A stretch of 64,000 nucleotides of DNA from Streptomyces coelicoflavus (GTDB lineage: Bacteria > Actinomycetota > Actinomycetes > Streptomycetales > Streptomycetaceae): contig NZ_BEWB01000004.1 of assembly GCF_003112555.1 (NCBI RefSeq), positions 558,001-622,000 on the forward strand, written 5' to 3'. Shown piece after piece: positions 33,642 to 41,327 of this stretch; the stretch's first letter is position 1, and every line of letters starts with the position of its first letter. A program made the position numbers and the translations under genes. The notes under the pieces are model-generated. The model did no database searches and had not been told where the DNA came from. It was given only the letters and a program-made list of their open reading frames with translations.

Positions 33642-34838
33642 TCAGTAGGTGAGCGTGACCCGGCTCTCCGGCTTGCTGATCATGTGGCCCGGCGCGGCTT
33701 GGGTTGCGGAGGGAGTGATGGTCATCTGCGGTACGGCCAGGCGGGCGACGCCCCACGTGTCGATGTGGGCGATGAGATCGTGGGCCAGCTCCTCGCCGCG
33801 TGGCCCGTACGCCGCCGCACCGAGCCGGAATTGGCGCTCCGGGTCGACGTCTTCACGGGTTACGGTCAGGTAGGCCAGCGAGTCGTCTTCGACCAGGACA
33901 GGGCTGCGGCCTGGTGTGGCAGGCCTGCGGACAAGGTCCTGCTCCATGGCCTCCTGGGTGACTTCGAGTCGGCACACGCGGTTGTCGTCGGCTGTGGCAC
34001 GCAGCCACACGCCGTCGAACGACTCCTCACCGCCGATCCGCTGCGCGGAGAGGAATTGGCCGACGGGTGCGTCCGCCGTCAGGGTGTTGGCGAGAGCGTT
34101 GGCGTCGACCATCTGGTCCTGGTCGTAGTGGACGCGGATCGTGTCGGCGGCGTTGAGGGGAGCCGCCTTCTCGCCGTTCTGCCCGATGATCGGAACGAAG
34201 CCGCACAGCTCCATGCCGTCGGAGACCAGCTCGTCCCCGTGACGGGTCAGGGCGACTGACCGAGTCTGTCCGCGCCATCGCAGCGGCAGGACGAGGCGTC
34301 CGCCGTCCACCAACTGGTCCCACCAGGTGGCCGGGATGTCCCAGACGCCCACCGTGGCGATGATCCGGTCGTACGGCGCGTTCTCGCGGACGCCGAGCAG
34401 GCCATTGCGCTCGATCACCGTGACGCTCTCGTAGCCGGCGGCGTTGAGAGTGGACCGCGCATGCAGGGCGACGTCGGAGTCGATGTCGACCGTGGTGACA
34501 TTGCGGCCGCTGGTGAGTTCGGCGAGAAGGGCGGCGTTGTACCCGGTACCGGCACCGACTTCGAGGACCTTGTCGCCGGGGCGGGCGCCGAGTTGGTCAA
34601 GCATCATCGCCACGACGGACGGCACCGATGCGCAGGACAGCGGGAGGGGCTTGCCGGGGTTGTCCTTGATGGTCACGGCCTGGTCCGTGTACGCGTTCTC
34701 AAGCTCGATGCCTGGCAGGAACGCGTCCCGGGGCACGGTCCGCATGGCTCGCTCCACGTCGGAGGGGACAGCGCGTTCGCTGAGGATGGCGTCGACGAGC
34801 CGGTTGCGGAGTCGGGCGGCGGTGGGGGTCTGGCTCAC
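33642..34838 (-). CDS. fxlM: Protein-isoaspartate-type methyltransferase, FxLD lanthipeptide system
   Basis: A 398-residue relative of protein L-isoaspartate O-methyltransferase (PIMT) located in the lanthipeptide cluster. The N-terminal PIMT half carries the motif VPRDAFLPG and the SAM-binding loop KVLEVGAGTGYNAALL (about 90-105). The C-terminal 190 residues (from about NAADTIRVHYDQDQM) form the extra domain seen in the methyltransferases that accompany FxLD lanthipeptides. Related enzymes (OlvS type) methylate an Asp in a ring-closed peptide; the ester collapses to a succinimide and then isoaspartate. The GTG start is 13 nt after the LanC stop. The preceding ribosome binding site is weak (GAAAGCGAAG). 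Confidence 0.85.
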   Translation of the reverse strand: MSQTPTAARLRNRLVDAILSERAVPSDVERAMRTVPRDAFLPGIELENAYTDQAVTIKDNPGKPLPLSCASVPSVVAMMLDQLGARPGDKVLEVGAGTGYNAALLAELTSGRNVTTVDIDSDVALHARSTLNAAGYESVTVIERNGLLGVRENAPYDRIIATVGVWDIPATWWDQLVDGGRLVLPLRWRGQTRSVALTRHGDELVSDGMELCGFVPIIGQNGEKAAPLNAADTIRVHYDQDQMVDANALANTLTADAPVGQFLSAQRIGGEESFDGVWLRATADDNRVCRLEVTQEAMEQDLVRRPATPGRSPVLVEDDSLAYLTVTREDVDPERQFRLGAAAYGPRGEELAHDLIAHIDTWGVARLAVPQMTITPSATQAAPGHMISKPESRVTLTY

Positions 34839-34851
34839 AGTCGCTTCGCTT

Positions 34852-35994
34852 TCAGTTGAGGAGGAGGCACGTCTCCCACCCCTGGGCGAGGGGGTGGGCG
34901 GTGTTGAGGGTGTGCTTGGCGAGGAGGACGCCGGCGTTGCCGGTGAGTAGACCGGCGTCCTCGGGTGCTTCGTTGCGCGCCACGGCGGAGTCGAGGCGTG
35001 CGTGCAGTGTTGGCAGTACGCCGGTGAGGTCGTGGAGCGCGGCGTCGGAGGCGATCCGGGCCGTGGCCAGGAGGAGCCCGGCCCAGCCGTGGCAGACCGA
35101 TGCGTCTGTGATTTGGCCAGTCTGCCGGGGGTCGGTGACGGACTGGAATGCTGCACGTTCAGCGAGGTGGCGGGCCGCGTCGTCGTGGAGGGCGAACGCG
35201 GCGAGTTGCAGGGCACGCGCGATGCCAGGGGTGCCGTAGCACCACGAGGGCCGGCCCGGTGCGGCTCCGGGCTCGGGACCTTTCCGGTAGGCGTTCAGGG
35301 TCAGGAGTTCGGGCCAGCCGATGCTGCCGTTGTCGAAGGGCTGAGTCCATGCGGTGAGGTGGGTGATGGCCTCGGCCAGGGCGTGGTCCTGCCCGTCGAC
35401 GGTGTGGCCGGTGCGGTGGGCCAGGGCGAGGAGGGCGAGCGGGCCGGTGACACCGTGCGCTATCCCGAAGTTCGCGTGGCCGTGCGCGAACCGTCCGGTG
35501 CCGACGGCATCGCGCGGGTCGGTTGCTGCCCACCATCCGGGGACCTGGTGGCCGTCGACGGTGAGAGGCTCGGTGATCAGCCGCACCAGGTAGCGCAGCA
35601 CGCGCTCGAGGACGTTGTCGCGGCCACGGAGAAGGAGGTACGCGCCGAGTCCGGTGAGACCACTGATCAGGTCGTACTCCCGCAGGCGCGGCGGACGTCC
35701 GCCGCCCATGCGGCGGTGCGCGGCGTCCAGGCGGTCCGTGACGATCGCGACCGTCTCTGCGTCGAGCTTGGCGAGGGACCGCGCGTAGGCCGGGTGCCCC
35801 GCGGTGTGCAGGATGTACGCGACCGCGGGTACGCCTCGGTAGAGATTCGCGTGTGCCGGGTGAGCAGCGACGGGGCGGGAGCTGATCGCCTTCGCCGCGG
35901 CATGGGCCGCCGCCCAGTCGCCTCGCTCGCGGGCGATCACCATCTCGTACAGGGCGTTTCCGGCGAGGCCGCCGCCGAGGTCGTCGTGGTTCAT
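34852..35994 (-). CDS. LanC-like lanthipeptide cyclase
   Basis: A 380-residue alpha/alpha-barrel enzyme that joins Cys thiols to dehydrated Ser/Thr to make (methyl)lanthionine. Zinc ligands are C252 (SWCYGTPG) and C301-H302 (SVCHGWAG). The conserved active-site segment HANFGIAHGVTGPLALL includes the general acid/base His. Length is normal for a stand-alone LanC. The ATG overlaps the LanB stop (ATGA), and the ribosome binding site AGGAGGACCCC lies in the end of lanB. Confidence 0.9.
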   Translation of the reverse strand: MNHDDLGGGLAGNALYEMVIARERGDWAAAHAAAKAISSRPVAAHPAHANLYRGVPAVAYILHTAGHPAYARSLAKLDAETVAIVTDRLDAAHRRMGGGRPPRLREYDLISGLTGLGAYLLLRGRDNVLERVLRYLVRLITEPLTVDGHQVPGWWAATDPRDAVGTGRFAHGHANFGIAHGVTGPLALLALAHRTGHTVDGQDHALAEAITHLTAWTQPFDNGSIGWPELLTLNAYRKGPEPGAAPGRPSWCYGTPGIARALQLAAFALHDDAARHLAERAAFQSVTDPRQTGQITDASVCHGWAGLLLATARIASDAALHDLTGVLPTLHARLDSAVARNEAPEDAGLLTGNAGVLLAKHTLNTAHPLAQGWETCLLLN

Positions 35995-38900
35995 GGGGTC
36001 CTCCTCAGCACCAAGGACCGGCAGGCCTGCCGTGCTGCGTGGCGGGACGCCGCCTCACTGTCCCGGTCGGGCCCGATCAGCCGGTTGTGGTGCATGTGGA
36101 GCAGGGATTCGAGGGACCGCCCCAGACGGCTCGCGTCGGCCTGCGACCGGTAGGTCCCCAGCGCGGCCCGCCGCTGGGCGACGGCCCGGGCGAGGCGGGG
36201 CGTCGAGTTCAGCAAGGGGTCGGTTTTCACCTGGTCGACGGTCTGCCGTGTGATGTCGAGGCGGACCGTGCCACGCGCCGGAGTCCATGCCGGAGTTCGT
36301 GCCGTCCAGGCCCGGCCGTCTTCAGTGCCGAGGAACCCCTCCGCCATGTCGACCATGTTCAGGGCGCAGACCGCTTCCTTCTCCAGGGCGGGCACGTCGG
36401 TGAGAGCGTAGCGAGCTACGAGGCTGTCGGCGACGAACACGTCCTCGGCCGCCTCCATCGCGGCCCCGGTGCCGTAGCGGCCGGTCTCGGGCCGGTAGCC
36501 GTCGAGCACGAGCTGCGAGGCGAGGCGGTCCTCGGTGAGCCGCTTCGTCCAGTCGGACAGGGCGCGCAGGCGCAGGGCAGCCTCGCAGCCGTCCGGTTCA
36601 CCGGTCGGCACACGGATCCGGAGATGGTCGGTCTCCTGCAAGGACCTGTACCGCACGAACCACACGTCGGAGGTCCCGAGCGCGTCGAGTAGACGCGGCA
36701 GCCACAGCGTCAGGATCTGGTCCATGGCGATGGGGTGGGTGAACACCTTTGCCTGAGTCCACCGCTGCTCAGCGTCTCCGGCGTGGGCCAGGTCTTGATT
36801 TGTCACCACGGGGGCGTGGGTGAGATTCGGGTGCGACGCCTGCGGGCGGGTCGTGGCCAGCGGGACGGTGAGCTCGTGGGCGTGGCCCAACCAGCCGAGT
36901 TCGTCGTCGTTCACGGCCTCGGCGAGCACCGCGTGCGTGTTGCGGCGAAGGTGCTGGTGGATGAGGCGTGCGTGGAGGGGTTCGGTCCGGTCCACGTTCA
37001 TGCTGCGGTCGTCGTCCAGCAGTTGCACCCGTGCGGGGCATCGCCAGGTGGCCGCCCATGCGTCCAGCGCCTTGTGCCAGGCCGGCCCGCACGGACCGGC
37101 CGGCAAGTCCGCGGCAGACAGCTGCCACCGCGCCGGGGTCAGCACGGTGCGACGGTGGCGGACACGCGGCAGATAAGGGAGCGCGGAAGCGACCGGGCCC
37201 CAGTCGAACGCGGTCCACGCCGTCGTGAAGCCACGCCCCAGTTGGGCCAGGAACCGGACCAACGGAGGAGCCTGCTTCTCCATGGCGAGGGGGTGAAGGA
37301 CGTGCGGCTCGACGATGCGCCGCCGGGACATGCTGACGAGGTGCAGATGCTCGCCGGTGGAGAGCACGGCGAGGTCGTCGATGCCGATGAGTCCGTTCGA
37401 CGTCGTCCGGGTCTCGCCCACGGGGATGACGTACGGCAGCAAGGCGGGGATACGGGAAACGTTCTGGGCGTGCGGGAAGTCGGGCACGAAGGAGAGCTGT
37501 GCGGGCAGGGCCCCTCGGGTCCTGGTGGGCAGTGTCCGGTACAAGTCCGACAGTCGGCGTCCCAGGACGGAGGCGAAGCGGCCGGACAGGACTCCGGCCG
37601 TCCACGCCGGTCGCACGTCGAGTGCGAAGTTTCCGCTGCCTACGGCTTCCCTGCTGACGGCCCGAATCCTGAAACCGATCTCCACGTGCGGCGCTGTCGG
37701 CTGCTCCGGCCCGCTGCCGGCGAGATCGTCGATGTCCTGCTCCGAGAGGACGATCTCGCGCTCCCCGGTCATGGCCGCCTGCATGGCCCGTGCCGCCAGC
37801 CGTTCGTCGCGCGGCAACACCCTGAGCGGCGCCTCGCTCCACACCGACATCGGGTAGTCGGCGGGCAACCCGATGCCCGCGGCCAGGTCGGCAGCGTCAC
37901 GGACTGGGACCAGGGTCCCGGCGCCGTAGCGCTCCCAGAATTGCGTCTGGTAGGCAGCCCATGCTGGTGATTCCCCCTGAGCCCGGGTCAGGCGTACGAG
38001 CGCGTGCGCGGCATGTTCCACCTCGTTCAGGACCTGGGGCGGCACGGTGACTTGAGCGTCGACGCACAGGTCCAGGCTGATCCTGCTCCGGCAGTCGACC
38101 GGCTCGATCTCCTGCATCCCTTTGTCGGCCAGGGCGCGCAGTCCGGGGGCCGCCTCGGCTTCAGCCCGATTGTGCAGGGCGAGAACCCGTCCCATCTCCC
38201 CGAGGCGGTCGATGATCCGGACCGTGTCCGGGGCGAGCGTGTCCACGTGCGGCCGCAGTGTGCACACGATGTGCCGGGCGGGGTCCTCGTCCGTCATGGG
38301 AGCGGTGAGATCGCTGGTCAGGTACCCGTCTTCCAGAGCCTGCCCGATCAGGCGGACGGCCTGCTCGGGCGTGCCGCCCGCCTCGGCCAGCGCATCGAGG
38401 AGGCGGCGGCCCGGCGCCGGTGTGGCCGCTGACTTCAAGAGGACTGCCAGGGGGCGGGTCACCGGCGCGCTCGCCAGGCGTCCGCCCGGCCGGGGTGTGC
38501 AGATGGTGTTGCCACGCCGGAAGGGCAGGGTGTCCACCTGGATGGTCAGATGCGGAAGCACGTCGGCACGACGCTGCAGCGTACGGCGCACGTGATCCAC
38601 CCACAGGGTGTCAGGGCGCGCCACGGCCCGGTGACCGGTACCGAGGTTCGCGGACACCGGCCCGACGTCGGCGAGCGCCACACCGGCGAAGAGACCGAAG
38701 GGCGTCGCTCGGGCCGATGCCCGCAGAAGGTAACCGGCGACGGACAGGGTCGCGCTGCGGACACGCTTCCGCGGGACTTCGTCGCCGTCCAGGACCCGCT
38801 CGACGAAGCCGGCCAGCCGCGGAGACGCCGCGCGCAGCGGAACGACGAAAGCGTCGTCGGACCAGACCCGGGTGAGCCACTCGCGGCAACTGTCGGGCGA

Positions 38901-39002
38901 ATCGACATCGGGCCAGTCGTCCGGGCGGGCCCGCACCGGCAGAACAGCGGCACGCAGGACCAGGACGTCACCGTGCCTGCGGAAGATGGAGCGCGTCGTC
39001 AT
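35991..39002 (-). CDS. LanB lanthipeptide dehydratase (full length, class I)
   Basis: A 1003-residue enzyme that glutamylates Ser/Thr of the precursor from Glu-tRNA and then eliminates glutamate. The N-terminal three quarters is the lantibiotic dehydratase (glutamylation) domain (RAAVLPVRARP, VSVAGYLLRASARATPFGLF-like segment). The C-terminal quarter is the SpaB-C/thiopeptide-type elimination domain, with FVRYRSLQETDHLRIRVPTG and the terminal SLLHMHHNRLIG. Both activities are therefore on one chain. ATG at 39002 follows CCGAGGAATCGCCG. A strong hairpin separates it from the precursor gene. Confidence 0.92.
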   Translation of the reverse strand: MTTRSIFRRHGDVLVLRAAVLPVRARPDDWPDVDSPDSCREWLTRVWSDDAFVVPLRAASPRLAGFVERVLDGDEVPRKRVRSATLSVAGYLLRASARATPFGLFAGVALADVGPVSANLGTGHRAVARPDTLWVDHVRRTLQRRADVLPHLTIQVDTLPFRRGNTICTPRPGGRLASAPVTRPLAVLLKSAATPAPGRRLLDALAEAGGTPEQAVRLIGQALEDGYLTSDLTAPMTDEDPARHIVCTLRPHVDTLAPDTVRIIDRLGEMGRVLALHNRAEAEAAPGLRALADKGMQEIEPVDCRSRISLDLCVDAQVTVPPQVLNEVEHAAHALVRLTRAQGESPAWAAYQTQFWERYGAGTLVPVRDAADLAAGIGLPADYPMSVWSEAPLRVLPRDERLAARAMQAAMTGEREIVLSEQDIDDLAGSGPEQPTAPHVEIGFRIRAVSREAVGSGNFALDVRPAWTAGVLSGRFASVLGRRLSDLYRTLPTRTRGALPAQLSFVPDFPHAQNVSRIPALLPYVIPVGETRTTSNGLIGIDDLAVLSTGEHLHLVSMSRRRIVEPHVLHPLAMEKQAPPLVRFLAQLGRGFTTAWTAFDWGPVASALPYLPRVRHRRTVLTPARWQLSAADLPAGPCGPAWHKALDAWAATWRCPARVQLLDDDRSMNVDRTEPLHARLIHQHLRRNTHAVLAEAVNDDELGWLGHAHELTVPLATTRPQASHPNLTHAPVVTNQDLAHAGDAEQRWTQAKVFTHPIAMDQILTLWLPRLLDALGTSDVWFVRYRSLQETDHLRIRVPTGEPDGCEAALRLRALSDWTKRLTEDRLASQLVLDGYRPETGRYGTGAAMEAAEDVFVADSLVARYALTDVPALEKEAVCALNMVDMAEGFLGTEDGRAWTARTPAWTPARGTVRLDITRQTVDQVKTDPLLNSTPRLARAVAQRRAALGTYRSQADASRLGRSLESLLHMHHNRLIGPDRDSEAASRHAARQACRSLVLRRTP

Positions 39003-39033
39003 CGGCGATTCCTCGGTGGGCGGTGCTTCGGTA

Positions 39034-39071
39034 CGGCGGTGCGGGCGCGGGAAGGTATCCCCGCACCGCCG
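39034..39071 (-). terminator. Strong hairpin between precursor and lanB (attenuator)
   Basis: A perfect 12-bp stem (39034-39045 with 39060-39071) and a 14-nt loop, with no U-tract, lies between the stop of the precursor and the start of lanB. Such hairpins in lanthipeptide operons usually let a minority of transcripts through so that precursor exceeds enzyme, and also protect the precursor mRNA. Confidence 0.75.
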
Positions 39072-39086
39072 CAAGGGGCATGGGCG

Positions 39087-39263
39087 TCAGCTGGACGCGC
39101 AGGACGAGGCGCAGGTCTTGGCGCAGCCGTCACCGGTGCCGCATGCCTCGACGATCGGAGTCGGAGCCCGGGTGACGGTGGTGTCCAGCTCCCACTCCTC
39201 GACGGGCACGGGCTCGGCAACGGCGTCGGCCGGCTGTGCAGGCTGGTAGGTCGGGATCGACAT
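39087..39263 (-). CDS. fxlA: FxLD-type lanthipeptide precursor
   Basis: A 58-residue precursor. The leader (about 1-35) holds VEEWELDTTV, a variant of the FxLD motif with Trp in place of Phe (WELD, residues 24-27) that LanB should recognise. The core is about residues 36-58, with C41, C47, C51 and C55, and T43, T50, S53, S54, S57 and S58 as ring partners or dehydro residues. An Asp-Gly pair (D45-G46) lies between T43 and C47. ATG at 39263 has a perfect AAGGAG site. First gene of the lanB-lanC-methyltransferase transcript. The exact leader cleavage site is unknown, and no protease gene is nearby. Confidence 0.88.
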   Translation of the reverse strand: MSIPTYQPAQPADAVAEPVPVEEWELDTTVTRAPTPIVEACGTGDGCAKTCASSCASS

Positions 39264-39492
39264 TGATGCTCCTTGGTAGTAGGTCCGCCCTGGCACGGGC
39301 GGGGACGGGGGATCTCAGGCCCCCAGGTGCGGGCTGCCATGCCGTGCGGGTGCAGCCTGCAACTGGGGCACTGCTTGGCACAGGGGAGTGAGGTCGGATC
39401 CGCGGCCTGGCCCACGCCGTCCGGTCCGGCGGGCAGGGCCCAGGACGGTGCTGGGCATGGCCGGCTATGCGCCGGCCTGCTGTCCGGCGGTA

Positions 39493-39915
39493 TCACTGTC
39501 TCTGCCCGGCGGGTACGCGAAGGCTGCACCAGGTCGCCGAGCCGTCCTCGCTGGTGCCCCAGGTGCCGCCGCTCTGCTCGGCCAGGACCTCAACGAGTCC
39601 CAGCCCGCGCCCTGTCTCGGCCTCGTCGTCGACCTTCCTGCGCTCCGCTCGACCCGGCATGCCGTCGATGACAGTGATGCGAAGGCATCCGCCCCGGACG
39701 GCGAGGTTCAGCATGATCTCCGTCGTCCCGCTGTGCAGCAGGGCGTTCGTCAGTAGTTCGGAGGAAATGAGCAGGACGTCGTCGATCAGCGCGTCGAGCC
39801 CGCGGTGCCTGAGCTTGGCGGCGGTGATCCGACGCAGCACGCCCATTTGCGCCGCATCTCGTCGGCGGGGCATGCCGTTACGGCGGTGAGGGGCCACAAC
39901 GATCCGCTCGTTCAT
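39493..39915 (-). CDS. Small ATP-binding protein (RsbW/HATPase_c_2 type)
   Basis: A 140-residue GHKL ATPase domain alone. The N-box is ISSELLTNALLHSG (about 50-63), the G1 box IDGMPG is a variant of DxGxG, and the G2 box is TGRGLGLVEVLAEQSGG. Stand-alone proteins of this type act as anti-sigma factors/kinases or as unclear regulators. In Streptomyces they often lie beside helix-turn-helix regulators and small peptides, as here. ATG at 39915 follows GACGGGGAAGTG; ATG codons further upstream are less convincing. It lies 229 bp upstream of the precursor on the same strand; that gap shows no gene and must hold the precursor promoter. Confidence 0.72.
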   Translation of the reverse strand: MNERIVVAPHRRNGMPRRRDAAQMGVLRRITAAKLRHRGLDALIDDVLLISSELLTNALLHSGTTEIMLNLAVRGGCLRITVIDGMPGRAERRKVDDEAETGRGLGLVEVLAEQSGGTWGTSEDGSATWCSLRVPAGQRQ

Positions 39916-40032
39916 CACTTCCCCGTCGACAGGCGGGGCTGCGCGTTGCGTTCGGACCGCTGTTGTTGCTCCGGCAGGCCTGGGGGACATGGGAAGACTC
40001 CTTGATCCATGAATGCACACGTCCGGCCCCTC

Positions 40033-40518
40033 TCAGCGAGGGCCGCGGCTGTACGGAGCTGTGGAAGAACAGCTGGAGACGGCGGGGGAGGAGGGCTGAG
40101 CGCGGGCGTGGTGGCCAGGTTGGGGTTCAAGGCCGGGGGCGGGCCGCGTGAGTCCGTAGAAGGCCATGCGCTCGTTGTCGTCGAGCCATGTGGCCGGAGG
40201 ACGGTCCCCCCACTCGACGACGTACGACGAGCGCGGTGTGCACTGCCACGTGATGCGGGCGCCGGGGAAGCCTTTGAGGGGCGCCAGGACATCACGGACG
40301 GCCAGCGCCACGGCAAGGCTGTCGACACCGAACCAGCCGCCGCGTCTGACTCCGCCCACCGGTACGGCGAGGAGGGGCATGCGGAACACGCGGATGGCGA
40401 TGCTCTGCGAGAGCAGTCCGGCATCCACTCGGGCACGGAAGTACTCGAAGTCGTACGCCTCGGCCGGGGGCATGATGACGACGTCGGGCTCCGCCGGTGG
40501 TGGAGTCAGACCGGACAC
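40033..40518 (-). CDS. DUF6302-like hypothetical protein
   Basis: A 161-residue protein with VVIMPPAEAYDFEYFRARV, SIAIRVFRMPLLAVPVGGVRRGGWF and SSYVVEWGDRPPA. I recognise this style from Streptomyces proteins filed as DUF6302, often found near regulators and natural-product genes. No catalytic motif is visible. The last 35 residues are low-complexity. The GTG start overlaps the upstream gene by 13 nt, with GGAGACGG upstream, so the two are coupled. Confidence 0.55.
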   Translation of the reverse strand: MSGLTPPPAEPDVVIMPPAEAYDFEYFRARVDAGLLSQSIAIRVFRMPLLAVPVGGVRRGGWFGVDSLAVALAVRDVLAPLKGFPGARITWQCTPRSSYVVEWGDRPPATWLDDNERMAFYGLTRPAPGLEPQPGHHARAQPSSPAVSSCSSTAPYSRGPR

Positions 40519-40985
40519 GGCGCCGTCTCCGGGTCGTCGGGCAGCAGCAACAACTCCAGGAGGTCCTGTGCGGCGAGAGCGAGCCTGCGAAGGTGACTGA
40601 GCCGTGTCATGCCGTCCGAACGCGCCGACGACCCCAGGGCATCGTCCGCCCTAGCGATGAGCCGCGCCCTGAATTCCGGTTCGCCCGACTGCTTTTCGTT
40701 CGCGGCGTCGACCAGGGCCGCGAGGTGGCCCTGTACTTCCCCGGTTCCGCGGAAGCGCTCGACGAGGACAGGGATGTCGTCCTCGGCCGGGCCGGCTTCG
40801 TCGCTGAAGACCGCTGCCACGTCATCGAACGCCCGGTCAACCGGGAGGCCGGTCCGGAGCATGACGACGATGCGCTCGAGGTCCTCCCTGCGCTGCGTCC
40901 AGGGCGGAACGGGTGAAACGGGCGTGACGAGCTGGACGCGCGGGTGAGTGGGCGGAGATTTCACGGCGGTTGTGGCAGGCGCCAT
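40506..40985 (-). CDS. Hypothetical helical protein, possibly DUF6415-like
   Basis: A 159-residue mostly helical protein with a Pro/Val-rich N-terminus and segments ILVMLRTGLPV-like, VQGHLAALVDAANEK and RLSHLRRLALAAQDLLELL. The pattern loosely resembles the DUF6415 natural-product-associated family, but I am not sure. First gene of the leftward group leading to the lanthipeptide genes, divergent from the TPR-type regulator. ATG at 40985 follows AAAGGAAACC. Confidence 0.5.
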   Translation of the reverse strand: MAPATTAVKSPPTHPRVQLVTPVSPVPPWTQRREDLERIVVMLRTGLPVDRAFDDVAAVFSDEAGPAEDDIPVLVERFRGTGEVQGHLAALVDAANEKQSGEPEFRARLIARADDALGSSARSDGMTRLSHLRRLALAAQDLLELLLLPDDPETAPCPV

Positions 40986-41107
40986 GGGACGGTTTCCTTT
41001 GATGCTCTGGGAGTGGGGGAAGGGGAGGCGGCGGTGTGATGCGCTCGGCAAGGGCTATCGCTGTCGGCCCCCTTCGTCTGTCGACTGTGCTCGGACGTGC
41101 ACTTTCA

Positions 41108-41132
41108 GTGACGATCGGCGATCATCGTTCAC
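41108..41132. promoter_or_regulatory. Imperfect palindrome in the divergent regulatory gap
   Basis: Within the 342-bp gene-free region 40986-41327, outer arms GTGA.CGAT and ATCG.TTCAC enclose a GATC-GGC-GATC core. It is midway between the two divergent genes and is a good candidate operator for the regulator at 41328. The rest of the gap shows no gene. Confidence 0.4.
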
Positions 41133-41327
41133 TCACTGCGCGTGGCCCCGCCATGGCTTGGACCATGGCTCCTGCGGCTCCTACGGGTGACACACCTGGC
41201 CTCGGGATAGCTTTGAAGTGGCTTCCGTACGAGGTGTATTGCCGCCCGACGGAAAGCCGGGGTCCCCTTCAGCGGAAGGGATCCATCCGCAGGCCGTGAG
41301 GCGTGGCGCCGCAGAGTTGGAGGCGGA

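Noticed and set aside
36769..37842. Second leftward frame inside lanB
   Set aside because: Out-of-frame shadow with Arg/Gly/Ala-rich sequence; LanB domains continue uninterrupted in the called frame.
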